A stretch of 64,000 nt of DNA from Sedimentitalea sp041224545 (GTDB taxonomy: Bacteria > Pseudomonadota > Alphaproteobacteria > Rhodobacterales > Rhodobacteraceae). The notes beneath the pieces are model-generated. The model was not told the DNA's origin. It was given only the letters and a program-made list of their open reading frames with translations, and searched no databases. The stretch spans positions 62,001 through 126,000 of the forward strand of contig NZ_JBGFGP010000130.1 in NCBI RefSeq assembly GCF_041224545.1. The letters run 5' to 3'. Shown piece after piece: positions 36,238 through 45,634 of this stretch (positions are counted from its first letter, which is position 1; each line of letters starts with the position of its first letter). The translations under genes were made by a program, and so were the position numbers.

Positions 36238-37278
36238 TCAGCTGACCCGCCAGTAGACGGGAAAACCGGGGTCGAATACCGTTACCGGCCCGTCCGCACT
36301 GTCGATCCTGGGCGGGAAATCGGTCGGCGTGTCGGCGCGTGTCAGGGTAAGCGTGTCCTGGTTGACCGGCAGGCGATAGAAAGCGGGGCCGTTTCGCGAG
36401 GCAAAGGCCGCAAGACGGTCGAGCGCGTTCTCTTCCTCGAAGACATGCGCGAGGAGCGGCATGGTGTTGGTGGCCGTGAAGCAACCGGCGCAGCCACAGG
36501 CGCTTTCCTTGTTGGGATCGGTATGAGGCGCGCTGTCTGTGCCGAGGAAGAAGCGCGGGTCGCCCGAACTCGCGGCCGCGCGCAGGGCGCGCCGGTGTTC
36601 TTCGCGTTTGGCGACGGGCAGGCAGTAGTAATGTGGTTTGATGCCGCCCACGAGGATATGGTTGCGGTTGATGATCAGGTGATGCGTGGTGATCGTCGCG
36701 CCCAGATCGCGGGTGCTGGATTGCACGTAATCGACGCCATTTGCGGTGGTGATATGTTCCATGACCACGCGCAGGCCCGGGGTGGCGCGACGGATCGGAT
36801 CGAGCACGCGGTCGATGAAGACCGCTTCGCGATCGAAGATGTCGATGTCGTGATCGGTGACCTCGCCGTGCACACAGAGCGGCAGGCCGATTTCGGCCAT
36901 GCGTTCCAGGACCGCGCGGACGTTGTCGAAATCCGACACGCCACTGGCGGAATTGGTGGTTGCGCCGGCCGGGTAGAGTTTGACCGCGTGCACCAGCCCG
37001 CTTGCGGCGGCGGCGGCGACATCATCGGGGTCGGTCTCTTCCGTCAGGTAGAGCGTCATCAGGGGCGCGAACCGGCTCCCCGGTGCAAGCGCGGCCAGGA
37101 TGCGGTCGTGATAGGCGCGGGCCTGGGCCGCGGTAACGACCGGGGGCACGAGGTTGGGCATGATGATGGCGCGGGCAAAGTCGCGCGCGGTTTCGGGCAG
37201 AACGGCCTTGAGCATCGCGCCGTCGCGCAGGTGCAGGTGCCAGTCATCGGGGCGCGGGATCGTCACTGTCTTGTTCAT
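36238..37278 (-). CDS. pyrC: Dihydroorotase (class II)
   Basis: The 346-residue protein has the zinc motif DDWHLHLRDG near the N-terminus. It also has the central KLYPAGATTNS segment with the carboxylated lysine, EHITT, and the later LGTDSAPH motif. It closes carbamoyl-aspartate to dihydroorotate. Grouping with pyrE indicates a pyrimidine operon, although only the two genes are present. Confidence 0.95.
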   Translation of the reverse strand: MNKTVTIPRPDDWHLHLRDGAMLKAVLPETARDFARAIIMPNLVPPVVTAAQARAYHDRILAALAPGSRFAPLMTLYLTEETDPDDVAAAAASGLVHAVKLYPAGATTNSASGVSDFDNVRAVLERMAEIGLPLCVHGEVTDHDIDIFDREAVFIDRVLDPIRRATPGLRVVMEHITTANGVDYVQSSTRDLGATITTHHLIINRNHILVGGIKPHYYCLPVAKREEHRRALRAAASSGDPRFFLGTDSAPHTDPNKESACGCAGCFTATNTMPLLAHVFEEENALDRLAAFASRNGPAFYRLPVNQDTLTLTRADTPTDFPPRIDSADGPVTVFDPGFPVYWRVS

Positions 37279-37366
37279 GAGGTTCCGCTAGCACAGCCGG
37301 TGGGCGTGGACCAGAGGGGCGCGGCGAAATGCGTTGTTTCAGGAGGGCAGCGTCCCGCGCATTGTC

Positions 37367-38425
37367 CTAGCTTTCGCGGTGCCCCTTTATCGCGAACTGT
37401 CGGAGCATGTGTGCCGTTGACAGGTCGATCGGTCTGGATGGCGGGGTCATCAGCAGCCGCGCATAGAGTGCGCGATAGGGCTCCTGCTCCATCAGTTTGC
37501 GAAACCTGGCGTGGCGCCAGTCGACCGCGGCGCGATGCAGCGGGCCAAGCAGCGGGTCGGCCTGCAATCCGGCGCGCAGCGGGGTGCTGCGGGGGCAAAT
37601 ATCTGCGATGCTGTCATCCGTGTCGGTGTTGAAATTGCGATCGACCCAGTAGTCCATCCCCAGCAAGTGGTCGCTGTGGACGGCGCGGCCGCGATCGGCC
37701 TTGAGCACATAGCTTTGCATGGCGCCGAGCGGATAGTGATTGAGTTGCACCAGCCTGTAGTTGGATCTTCCATAATTGGAGAACAGCCGCCGGGTCTTGA
37801 ACTGGTGATCCAGCGGGCGGCCTTCGCCATCGAACCATTGCGCATCGTGAAGACGGGAGCTGTCCGGGTCGCGGGGGCGATGCACGCCGAGTTTGCGATA
37901 GGCGCCATCGTTCCGATAGAGCGTCTTGAACATTGCCGACCGCCAGGGCCAGTGCATCGCAACCGGGGCGCAGCGGGTAAACGTTTCGGTAACCGGTACA
38001 TCGGTATAGTCGCGGATGCCCGCATTTCCGAAGAGTCGCCAGGTCAACGTGATCGCGGTCGCGTCGGGGAGGGCCGCCAGCAGCGCCGAGAGCGTGTGAT
38101 CTCCTACATGGATATTCACGAACTCGTCGATATCTAGTGGCAGGATCCAGTCCGCATTGCGCACGATGTCGAGCCGTTCGGCCTGTTTCAGCGCGGTGAA
38201 CTGGATGCCGCGCTTGTCAAAGGGTCCGTCGTTTCGCAGGTGGGTGAGCCAGCCCAGCTCGGCCAGCCGGTCCAGCATGGTATCAGTGCCATCGCGACAA
38301 TCGTTGGAAAATACGAGGAAATCGGTAAATCCCGTGGCACGGTGATGGGCCAGCCATTCCAGAAGGAAGGCGGCCTCATTGCGAACGGTGAGAACCGCGA
38401 GGAAACGTGCAGGCTTACCAGTCAC
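37367..38425 (-). CDS. Glycosyltransferase family 2-like protein (Glyco_tranf_2_4 type), paralogue 1
   Basis: The 352-residue protein has the pattern VRNEAAFLLEWLAHHR, FLVFSNDCRDGTD, WILPLDIDEFVNI (the DxD nucleotide-sugar site) and TWRLFGNAG. Two other genes of this operon share the same pattern (SNDCxDGTD and DxDEF), so they are paralogues. It should transfer a sugar in the cytoplasm. It starts with GTG and overlaps the FkbM gene by 11 bases. It is the last gene of a five-gene minus-strand operon. Confidence 0.88.
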   Translation of the reverse strand: MTGKPARFLAVLTVRNEAAFLLEWLAHHRATGFTDFLVFSNDCRDGTDTMLDRLAELGWLTHLRNDGPFDKRGIQFTALKQAERLDIVRNADWILPLDIDEFVNIHVGDHTLSALLAALPDATAITLTWRLFGNAGIRDYTDVPVTETFTRCAPVAMHWPWRSAMFKTLYRNDGAYRKLGVHRPRDPDSSRLHDAQWFDGEGRPLDHQFKTRRLFSNYGRSNYRLVQLNHYPLGAMQSYVLKADRGRAVHSDHLLGMDYWVDRNFNTDTDDSIADICPRSTPLRAGLQADPLLGPLHRAAVDWRHARFRKLMEQEPYRALYARLLMTPPSRPIDLSTAHMLRQFAIKGHRES

Positions 38426-39119
38426 GGCGGAAAGTGACGACCTTGGCGTTCGACCATTTGGGAAAATAGACCAGGCCGGCCTGCATCATGGCGTTGAAGA
38501 CCGCGGCGACGCCTTCGGACCCGATCCATTGCGGGTGCAATTCGATGATCGCAGCGCGAACACTGGACAGGTCCATGTCGGGGATGACATCGACCTCAGC
38601 ACCTTCGATATCGCAGATCAGGACGTCGGGGCGGATGTCCTGCGAGGTGGCGCGGGTGGGGCGGATCTCGATCGGCTCCTCGGCGATGACGCCGCCCTCG
38701 TCATCGCGGCTGAGCGACGAAGAGAGGAAATTCTGGCGGATATAAAAGGTCGCGGTGCCGGCCTCGCGACCCAGGATGGCATTGTGCACATTCACGTTGT
38801 CGATGCCGTTTTCGGCATGCACCCGACGGATCAACGGGATCAGGCGCGGATTGGCCTCGAACGCGTGAACCGCCTTGACCCTGCGATGGGTGGCCACGAC
38901 CGAAGAGATGAACCCGATGCCGGCGCCGAGTTCCATCACCGTGTCACCATCCTGCACGGCCTTTAGCACGGCATCGGCCTCCTTGGCCTCGTATTCGCCG
39001 CTGCGCAGACTGCCACGAATGCGCCCGGTTATGAACACGCCGTCCTTGGGAAAACGCACCCCGCGGGATTCGATATACGGCTTGTTGTGAAACGTCGGTA
39101 TCGGTGCGGGCTCGGCCAT
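38415..39119 (-). CDS. FkbM-family methyltransferase
   Basis: The 234-residue protein has an SAM-binding start (VMELGAGIGFISSVVA), the segment VHAFEANPRLIPLI and LICDIEGAEVDVI, typical of FkbM methyltransferases. These O-methylate sugars, polyketides or other small substrates. In this operon a sugar of a surface glycan is the likely target. The ATG at 39119 lies four bases after the stop of the large glycosyltransferase gene. Confidence 0.88.
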   Translation of the reverse strand: MAEPAPIPTFHNKPYIESRGVRFPKDGVFITGRIRGSLRSGEYEAKEADAVLKAVQDGDTVMELGAGIGFISSVVATHRRVKAVHAFEANPRLIPLIRRVHAENGIDNVNVHNAILGREAGTATFYIRQNFLSSSLSRDDEGGVIAEEPIEIRPTRATSQDIRPDVLICDIEGAEVDVIPDMDLSSVRAAIIELHPQWIGSEGVAAVFNAMMQAGLVYFPKWSNAKVVTFRRDW

Positions 39120-39123
39120 CGCG

Positions 39124-41400
39124 TCAGTTCTCCATGTCGAGCGCCAGCGCATAGGCGACGCGTTCTGTTTCGGTGAGCTTGATCGTCAGGGCCTGCTTGT
39201 AAAGCGCGTTGAATTCGGGAGTGGCGTGCAGTTCATCGGCCTTGGCGCGGTGCCACGCGCGGCCCTTGTCATGCCATTTGCGCAGGATCCTGTCCCGCAG
39301 CAGGCGGTCGTATTCGGCGCGCAGGCGGGGCAGGTTGCGTTTGATCGTGATGTCGCGGAAATCGGACCAGTCCATGCGGATCCAGTAATTTATTCCGATT
39401 GAGCGGTCCACATGCAGCGCACGACCACGCTGGCGTTTGATCAGGAAGCTTTCGGCGCTGCGCAGCGCGTAGTGGTTGAGTTGAAGCAGATCATAGCCGA
39501 TGGTCTTGCGCGAGTTGCGCCAGCCGTTTCTGGCGACCTCGGCCGTCATGTCATGGCCCGATCCGTTGACCCACTTCACCTCGTCGCGCCGCTCTTCGAC
39601 AAGCTGGTTGGGCCGGTGGCAGCTTATCTTGCGATAGGCACCGATATTCCTGAACATCGTCTTGAAGCCCCACGCCGTATGCGGTTTCGGACAATAGGCG
39701 GGAGCGCAGCGGTCGAACTGGTCGATGACCAGATCATCCGACAGCGTTTTCACGCCATTATGCCCGAACAGGCGCCAGGTCATCGCGACATTGGTGGCAT
39801 CGGGCACCTTGGCAAAGAAATCGTCCAGCGTACCGTTTCCCGTGCGCACGTTGATGAATTCGTCAACGTCGATATGGATGATCCAGTCGGCGTTGCGGAT
39901 CAGAGGCTCTTTGCGCGACAGGTTGAGCGCGTGCTGCTGGGGGGACTTGCCGCGCCATTTGTCATTGTTGCGGTGCTCGACAATGCCCATTTCCTGTAAC
40001 CGGCCAAGGATCTCGTCCGTGCCATCGGTGCAATCATTGGTGTAGATCAGGAAATGATCAACGCCAATGGCACGGTGATAGGCGATCCATTCCACGATAT
40101 AGGGCGCTTCGTTTTTCATGCATCCGACGATGACACGCCCCGTTGACCCCGGCGGCAGGACAGGGCGGGGCGCGGCGGTGTAGACCGGGGCGCGTTCCTC
40201 TTCGTTGACAGCGCCCAGCCGGTTGTGCGGCGCATAGGGCGATTTGCGCAACTTGTCGAAATTCTGAACCGCGAGCGGCGGCATGATGGCGCGCGCGCCT
40301 GCGCTCAGCGGCGGCGGCGCGGGGGAGGCCTTGCGCGGTTTTTGCTTGCTCTTGCGGGCTTCGGAGGTGGCCTTGTCGATCCGGTACATGAAGGCCAGAA
40401 GATATTGCGTGGCGCGAAACCCGTTGCCGGGGTCGGGCTCGTTCCAGCGGTCCAGTGCGGGATCGGGGCGCAGATCGTCCACCGCAAGTGCGGGATGCGC
40501 TGCGATGAGTGCATCGTTGTCCGATGCGAAACGCGCGGACAGCATGTGCAACGCCCCCGGTTGGACAGGTTCGCCATCAATCTCGAGCTCCGCAAGGAGC
40601 GACTGCCTCAGGTCAGGCGGAATAACCTTCTGGCCGCGCTCGGTCAGGCGGTGAAACAGGATGTTCATCTGGCGCGCCCGCACCAGCCAGCGCGCCGACG
40701 GACATGGCGGGAAGGGGGCCGCCGACACGGTTCCCAGATCCGGCGTGATGTCAAACAGCTTGCGGATGGCATCAGGTGCGGTCTCGGCCGCCAGCGCCGC
40801 GCGGTATTGCGGATGCAGCGTGACATTCGCGGTTCCGAAGGCGGACCCCCAGAAATCCGCGAGCGCCCTGTAGTCCAGCCAGGACAGCCTGTGGCCAGAC
40901 GACGCAACATCCGGGGCAAGGGCGGACGACGCCGCGCCATCCTGCATCACCAGCCCGAGGTCGTCCTGCAATGAGGCCCGGCGGCCTTTCAGAACCTGCT
41001 CGGCATGATGCCGGGCGAACGCCCTGGCCTGCTCTTCGACCTGCGCGACGATCCGGATGTCGTCGGACAGCGGAGCGAGCAGGGTCTTGATCCGTTCGAG
41101 CTCTTCCTTGCGGCTGACATGCCATCCCAAACGGACATCGGACAGGATGAGGGCGCGTGGCCGATGGGACCCAATGTCCCGCTCCATGTCCTGCAAAAAA
41201 CGATCGCGCAGCGCCTGTTGATGCACGGTTCGCGCGGGTTCCGGACCTTCGATATGCCGGATTGCCTCGAACAGGGTCGGACCGGCCCGGCGGGCATGCA
41301 GAATGCCGTGCTCGGCCATCTGATCGTGACACAGGGTCGTCACCTGCCCGATACGGTCAGAGACCGGCGCATCCAGGCCGATATGGAGCCAGATGCGCAT
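39124..41400 (-). CDS. Large glycosyltransferase with an N-terminal sulfotransferase-like remnant
   Basis: The 758-residue protein has two parts. From about residue 420 on it is a glycosyltransferase of the same type as paralogues 1 and 3 (GCMKNEAPYIVEWIAYHR, YTNDCTDGTD, WIIHIDVDEFINV). The first ~330 residues start MRIWLHIGLDAPVSDRIGQ, which looks like the start of a sulfotransferase-type fold (usually HIGxxKTGTT) with the phosphate-binding loop lost; this is an inference from the pattern. A basic, Pro-rich linker (about 350-400) joins them. The ATG at 41400 overlaps the sulfotransferase stop. Confidence 0.82.
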   Translation of the reverse strand: MRIWLHIGLDAPVSDRIGQVTTLCHDQMAEHGILHARRAGPTLFEAIRHIEGPEPARTVHQQALRDRFLQDMERDIGSHRPRALILSDVRLGWHVSRKEELERIKTLLAPLSDDIRIVAQVEEQARAFARHHAEQVLKGRRASLQDDLGLVMQDGAASSALAPDVASSGHRLSWLDYRALADFWGSAFGTANVTLHPQYRAALAAETAPDAIRKLFDITPDLGTVSAAPFPPCPSARWLVRARQMNILFHRLTERGQKVIPPDLRQSLLAELEIDGEPVQPGALHMLSARFASDNDALIAAHPALAVDDLRPDPALDRWNEPDPGNGFRATQYLLAFMYRIDKATSEARKSKQKPRKASPAPPPLSAGARAIMPPLAVQNFDKLRKSPYAPHNRLGAVNEEERAPVYTAAPRPVLPPGSTGRVIVGCMKNEAPYIVEWIAYHRAIGVDHFLIYTNDCTDGTDEILGRLQEMGIVEHRNNDKWRGKSPQQHALNLSRKEPLIRNADWIIHIDVDEFINVRTGNGTLDDFFAKVPDATNVAMTWRLFGHNGVKTLSDDLVIDQFDRCAPAYCPKPHTAWGFKTMFRNIGAYRKISCHRPNQLVEERRDEVKWVNGSGHDMTAEVARNGWRNSRKTIGYDLLQLNHYALRSAESFLIKRQRGRALHVDRSIGINYWIRMDWSDFRDITIKRNLPRLRAEYDRLLRDRILRKWHDKGRAWHRAKADELHATPEFNALYKQALTIKLTETERVAYALALDMEN

Positions 41401-42035
41401 CACTGGCGTCTCAGTTCTTCGCGGATCGGGTTGGCGTTCAGCCGCCCCCACCAGGGCAGGTCGCGCCCCAGAAAGGCCGAGATCCGCTCGCGCGAGGCCG
41501 GGTCGGCGATATCGAACTCAAGGTAGCAGGGATCATTGGCAAAGAACCGGGCCAGGGCGGCATAGTGGCCCTCGACCCATTGCATGCGTTGCTTGGTGGT
41601 CTCTCCGTACCCCTGGGGCAGGCCGGGGATCGCGCTGTCGGGCAGGCGCGCGAGACCCAGGTTGGACCAGGCCAGCATGGATTGGGACAACTCGAAAGCG
41701 TCACGTCGCGAGGCCAGAAAACGCACTTCCGGATGATGTGCCCTGATCGCGAGCAGCAAGGAAAAATCCATCTGCGGCCAGAGCGATTTCGCGCCGCGCA
41801 GCACGCTCATCTCGGACAGGGCGGTGATCCCGGTCAGATACGCCGCCGGATCGCCGGTCTCGTACAGGCCGCGATAAAGCAGGTCGGCGACGGGCGTGCC
41901 CTTCTGCGCCGAATCCTGCCTATTGCGGCCGCGCAGACGATGATCGGCCACCACATACCCCGCCATCCGCAGCGCCTTGGCCAGCGTGGTGGTGCCGGAT
42001 TTCGGCAAGCCCAGATTGACAACCGCCAGCGTCAT
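41400..42035 (-). CDS. Sulfotransferase family protein
   Basis: The 211-residue protein starts with the PAPS-binding loop LGLPKSGTTTLAKAL and later has VRFLASRRDAFELSQSML, the second phosphate-binding region of cytosolic-type sulfotransferases. It would transfer sulfate from PAPS to a glycan. The start at 42035 overlaps the stop of the upstream glycosyltransferase; the longer frame would intrude into it. Both ends overlap neighbours (ATGA), so coupling is tight. Confidence 0.85.
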   Translation of the reverse strand: MTLAVVNLGLPKSGTTTLAKALRMAGYVVADHRLRGRNRQDSAQKGTPVADLLYRGLYETGDPAAYLTGITALSEMSVLRGAKSLWPQMDFSLLLAIRAHHPEVRFLASRRDAFELSQSMLAWSNLGLARLPDSAIPGLPQGYGETTKQRMQWVEGHYAALARFFANDPCYLEFDIADPASRERISAFLGRDLPWWGRLNANPIREELRRQ

Positions 42036-43090
42036 CCGGCCAGATCCAGCGTCGCAATCAGCGCCTCTTCCTGCGGTGGCAGGGGATGGGCACTGCGCAA
42101 TGTCTCCCGCATGTCGCGATAGGCCGGCTCGCTCAACAGCGCATCGCGGCGGGCGACATGCCGCGCGACGCATGTCCGGTGCAGGGCGTCGATATCCGGA
42201 TCGCTGCGCAGCTGCGCCAGCGCCGCCTCCAGCGCCGGCATATGCCGCTGGATGCTGCGGTCCTCATGCGCGGTGTCATTGCGCTCACGCCAGTATGTAT
42301 CGTCAAAGGCGCGGTGTTCGCGGTTCACATCGCCACGATCATTCTTGACCAGATAACTGTCCAGCGACCGCAGCGCATAGTGATTCAGCGTCGCAAACGC
42401 GCGCGCGCCCCGCGCCGGAAACCGGCGAATCCGACGCGGATTGGCCGCCACCAGGAACCGATGAGGTACATCACGCCCCGATCCATCGGTCCAGCGCGGC
42501 CGCTTTTCCGCAGCGAGCCTGCCCCGAAAGAACGGTCGGTGCGCGCCGAAATACTGTAGCGGAAAATCCTTGCGGACCAGTGTCTTGACCTCGATTGCGA
42601 ATTCACCACACCAGAGATCGGGGTTATGCGACCGGTTGAACTGCGAAATCACAGGGAGATCGGCAAAGCGGTCGATCCCGTCATTGGCAAAGAACTGGAA
42701 CGTCACCGAAATCGCCTGCGGATCGCCGCAGGCTTCGATCAGTGCCGGGATCGTGTGATCGCCCACGCGAATGTTCAGGAACTCGTCCACATCGGCGATC
42801 CACACCCAGTCGGCCGCTGTGACGAGGTCCTGGTGGCGCGCATCCTTGAGCGCCTCCATCTGATAATTGCGCCCCTCTGCTGGGTTGGGCAGGTGGCATA
42901 CGATACCCCGTTCAGCCAACGCATCGAGCAAGTCGTCGGTTCCGTCGCTGCAATCATTGGAATAGATCAGGAAATCCGTGACACCGATCAGCCGGTTATA
43001 GGCAATCCACTCCAACAGGAAGGGCCCTTCGTTCTTGACGCAGGTGACGGCGGTGATCCGCATCCCAAATTGCTGTTCGCCAAGGTCCAT
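42032..43090 (-). CDS. Glycosyltransferase family 2-like protein (Glyco_tranf_2_4 type), paralogue 3
   Basis: The protein has the same pattern as the other two glycosyltransferases (CVKNEGPFLLEWIAYNR, YSNDCSDGTD, WIADVDEFLNI with the DxD site). It is the first gene of the five-gene minus-strand operon, preceded by a gap of about 220 bases that also carries the divergent cox promoter region. The start is uncertain: ATG at 43090 was preferred over a TTG at 43123 or an ATG at 43063. Confidence 0.85.
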   Translation of the reverse strand: MDLGEQQFGMRITAVTCVKNEGPFLLEWIAYNRLIGVTDFLIYSNDCSDGTDDLLDALAERGIVCHLPNPAEGRNYQMEALKDARHQDLVTAADWVWIADVDEFLNIRVGDHTIPALIEACGDPQAISVTFQFFANDGIDRFADLPVISQFNRSHNPDLWCGEFAIEVKTLVRKDFPLQYFGAHRPFFRGRLAAEKRPRWTDGSGRDVPHRFLVAANPRRIRRFPARGARAFATLNHYALRSLDSYLVKNDRGDVNREHRAFDDTYWRERNDTAHEDRSIQRHMPALEAALAQLRSDPDIDALHRTCVARHVARRDALLSEPAYRDMRETLRSAHPLPPQEEALIATLDLAG

Positions 43091-43313
43091 TGCGTCTGCC
43101 TGTGTTGTGGGCGATGGGGCCAAGCCAATACCGCGTTTTTGTGAAACAAGTCATGCCATTCGTGGGAATCAGCGTCAATGATCGCCGGCAATCATGCCGG
43201 ATTTGAGGCAAATCGATCCGGTCTTTGCGGCATTTCCCTTGGACCAAGGTCGCAGGGCAGCGTGCTTGACGGCACCGCGCATTCATGACCTTTAGAACGC
43301 AAATGGAGGTTTC

Positions 43314-44222
43314 ATGCAGATACCAACGTCCATCGACGCCGTGCAGGCGCTGCTCTCCCGACAGGGATATGTCTGCGGACGCGCCCTGGCCACGGTCGTA
43401 TTCCTTTCGCTCAAGCTCCGCCGCCCGCTGTTCCTCGAAGGTGAGGCCGGCGTCGGCAAGACCGAGATCGCCAAGGCGCTCGCGGCTGCGCTGAACCGCC
43501 GCCTGATCCGGTTGCAATGCTACGAAGGGCTGGACGCGGCGAGCGCCGTCTACGAATGGAACTTTCCCGCCCAGATGATCGCCATCCGGACGGCAGAGGC
43601 GACCGGCAAGGCCGATCGTGACGCCCTGAACCGCGAACTCTTCAGCAGCGATTATCTCGTCGAGCGCCCGTTGCTCGAAGCCATGCGCCCGGATGAGAAC
43701 GGCGCGCCGGTCTTGCTGATCGACGAACTGGACCGGACCGACGAACCGTTCGAGGCCTTCCTGCTCGAGGCATTGAGCGATTTTCAGGTGACGATCCCGG
43801 AACTGGGCACGATCAGGGCCCCCGAACCCCCGGTGGTGATCCTCACCAGCAATCGCACCCGCGAGGTGCACGACGCCCTGAAACGCCGCTGCCTCTATCA
43901 CTGGGTCGATTATCCGGACTTCGATCGCGAGATCGAGATCCTGCAGACCCGGGCGCCGCAAGCCTCCGAAACCCTGAGCCGCGAAGTCGTCGCCTTCGTG
44001 CAGAGCCTGCGCACCGAGGACCTGTTCAAGAAACCGGGCGTTGCCGAAACCATCGACTGGGCCAAGTGCCTGCTGGCGCTGGACGTGATCAACCTCAGCC
44101 CCGAAGTGATCGCCGACACCCTGGGCGCGATTCTGAAATACCAGGACGATATCCAGAAACTGCAGGGCTCCGAGGCAAAGCGCATCCTCGACGAGGCGCG
44201 GGCCACCCTGGAACCCGCATGA
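43314..44222 (+). CDS. coxD: MoxR-type AAA ATPase CoxD
   Basis: The 302-residue protein has Walker A (EGEAGVGKTE), Walker B (LLIDELDR) and the MoxR-type features RLQCYEGLD and TSNRTREVHDALKRRC. CoxD acts with CoxE in maturing the molybdenum-copper site of CO dehydrogenase. GGAGG precedes the ATG. It heads the cox cluster; its promoter probably lies in the ~220-base divergent gap. An intergenic element follows it. Confidence 0.9.
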   Translation: MQIPTSIDAVQALLSRQGYVCGRALATVVFLSLKLRRPLFLEGEAGVGKTEIAKALAAALNRRLIRLQCYEGLDAASAVYEWNFPAQMIAIRTAEATGKADRDALNRELFSSDYLVERPLLEAMRPDENGAPVLLIDELDRTDEPFEAFLLEALSDFQVTIPELGTIRAPEPPVVILTSNRTREVHDALKRRCLYHWVDYPDFDREIEILQTRAPQASETLSREVVAFVQSLRTEDLFKKPGVAETIDWAKCLLALDVINLSPEVIADTLGAILKYQDDIQKLQGSEAKRILDEARATLEPA

Positions 44223-44237
44223 TCGGCGCGGCCTGTC

Positions 44238-44284
44238 TTCATCTTTGTGCCAGTACTCCGGGGGTATGGGGGCAGCGCCCCCAT
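44238..44284 (-). repeat. Dispersed intergenic element, copy E (reversed)
   Basis: Read on the minus strand this is an eight-base stem (ATGGGGGC, loop GCT, complement) followed by CCCCCGGAGTACTGG and CAAAGATGAA. It is the only copy in this orientation and lies between coxD and coxE, which are on the plus strand. Confidence 0.78.
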
Positions 44285-44293
44285 GAAAGCTGA

Positions 44294-45562
44294 ATGCCCG
44301 AATACGCACCGCTGGACATTCCCGACGATCCCAAACTGGTTCACAACATCACCCATTTCGCGCGCGCCCTGCGCAAGGCGGGGTTGCCGATCGGCAGCGG
44401 GCGGGTGATCGATGCAATCCGCGCAGTCCAGGCGGCGGGGTTCACAGACAGGCGCGATTTCTACTGGACCCTGCATGCCTGCTTTGTGAACAAGCCCGAG
44501 CAGCGGGTGGTCTTTGCCCAGATCTTCCGGCTCTACTGGCGCGATCCGCGGTTCATGGAGCACATGATGTCGATGCTGCTGCCCGCCATCCGTGGCGTTC
44601 AGGAAGACAGGAGCGCACAAGCCGCCGAGAAGCGCGCGGCGGAGGCGCTGCTCGACGGGATCACGCCCGACCTGCCGGAACAGGGCAACGACACCCCCGA
44701 GGACGACGTCCTGATCGAGGTCGACGCCTCGATGACCATGTCCGCCGAAGAAAAGCTGCGGACCCTGGATTTCGAGCAGATGAGCACCGACGAGATCGCC
44801 CAGGCCAAGCGGATGCTCGCGCGGTTGAGCCTGCCGGTGCAACCGATCCCGTCCCGGCGGGGCGTCGCAAGCCCGCGAGGGCGCCGGATCGACTGGCGCG
44901 GAACCCTGCGCGCCAGCATGCGCCAGGGAGGAGAACTGCGCAGCCTGGCACATCTGAAACCGCGATTGCGCTGGCCCAATCTCGTGGTGCTCTGCGATAT
45001 TTCCGGCTCGATGAGCCAGTACAGCCGTATCATCCTGCATTTCCTGCATGCGGTGTCGAATGCCAGGGGCCAGGGCTGGTCGCGGGTGCATGCCTTTACC
45101 TTTGGCACCCGCCTGACCAATATCACGCGCCATCTGAACCAGCGCGATGTCGATGCGGCGCTGGCGGCTGCCGGGGCCGAGGCGCAGGATTGGGAAGGCG
45201 GCACGCGCATCGGTGAATGCCTGCACGGGTTCAACCGCGACTGGTCGCGCCGTGTGATGGGGCAGGGGGCTGTGGTCCTGCTGATCACCGACGGTCTGGA
45301 TCGTGACGATCCCGGGGCGCTCGGGCGCGAGATGGAGCGCCTTCATCTGTCCGCGCGCCGCCTGATCTGGTTGAACCCCTTGCTGCGGTGGGACGGGTTT
45401 GCCCCCAGGGCGCGGGGTATTGCCGCAATGTTGCCCCATGTCGACAGCTTTCGCGCCGGTCATTCCGTCGCCTCGCTTCAGGAACTGGCGGAGGTGATTT
45501 CACGTCCCGAGGATGCCGGCGAGAAGCTGCGCCTGATGGGGCTTCTGGACGCGCCTCGCTAG
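44294..45562 (+). CDS. coxE: VWA-domain protein CoxE
   Basis: The 422-residue protein has a long helical N-terminal part (GLPIGSGRVIDAIRAV) and a C-terminal von Willebrand A domain with the MIDAS motif CDISGSMSQYSR, then FTFGTRLTNITRHL and ITDGLDRDD. CoxE works with the CoxD ATPase to load the active-site metal in CO dehydrogenase. No strong ribosome-binding site is seen. It belongs to the same cluster. Confidence 0.9.
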   Translation: MPEYAPLDIPDDPKLVHNITHFARALRKAGLPIGSGRVIDAIRAVQAAGFTDRRDFYWTLHACFVNKPEQRVVFAQIFRLYWRDPRFMEHMMSMLLPAIRGVQEDRSAQAAEKRAAEALLDGITPDLPEQGNDTPEDDVLIEVDASMTMSAEEKLRTLDFEQMSTDEIAQAKRMLARLSLPVQPIPSRRGVASPRGRRIDWRGTLRASMRQGGELRSLAHLKPRLRWPNLVVLCDISGSMSQYSRIILHFLHAVSNARGQGWSRVHAFTFGTRLTNITRHLNQRDVDAALAAAGAEAQDWEGGTRIGECLHGFNRDWSRRVMGQGAVVLLITDGLDRDDPGALGREMERLHLSARRLIWLNPLLRWDGFAPRARGIAAMLPHVDSFRAGHSVASLQELAEVISRPEDAGEKLRLMGLLDAPR

Positions 45563-45634
45563 AGGCGCGAGGTTTGTGTTCGCGTGGTTGCAACCTTATA
45601 TTGCCGGGGCGTCGATGCCCGGGGGAGGACCGAG

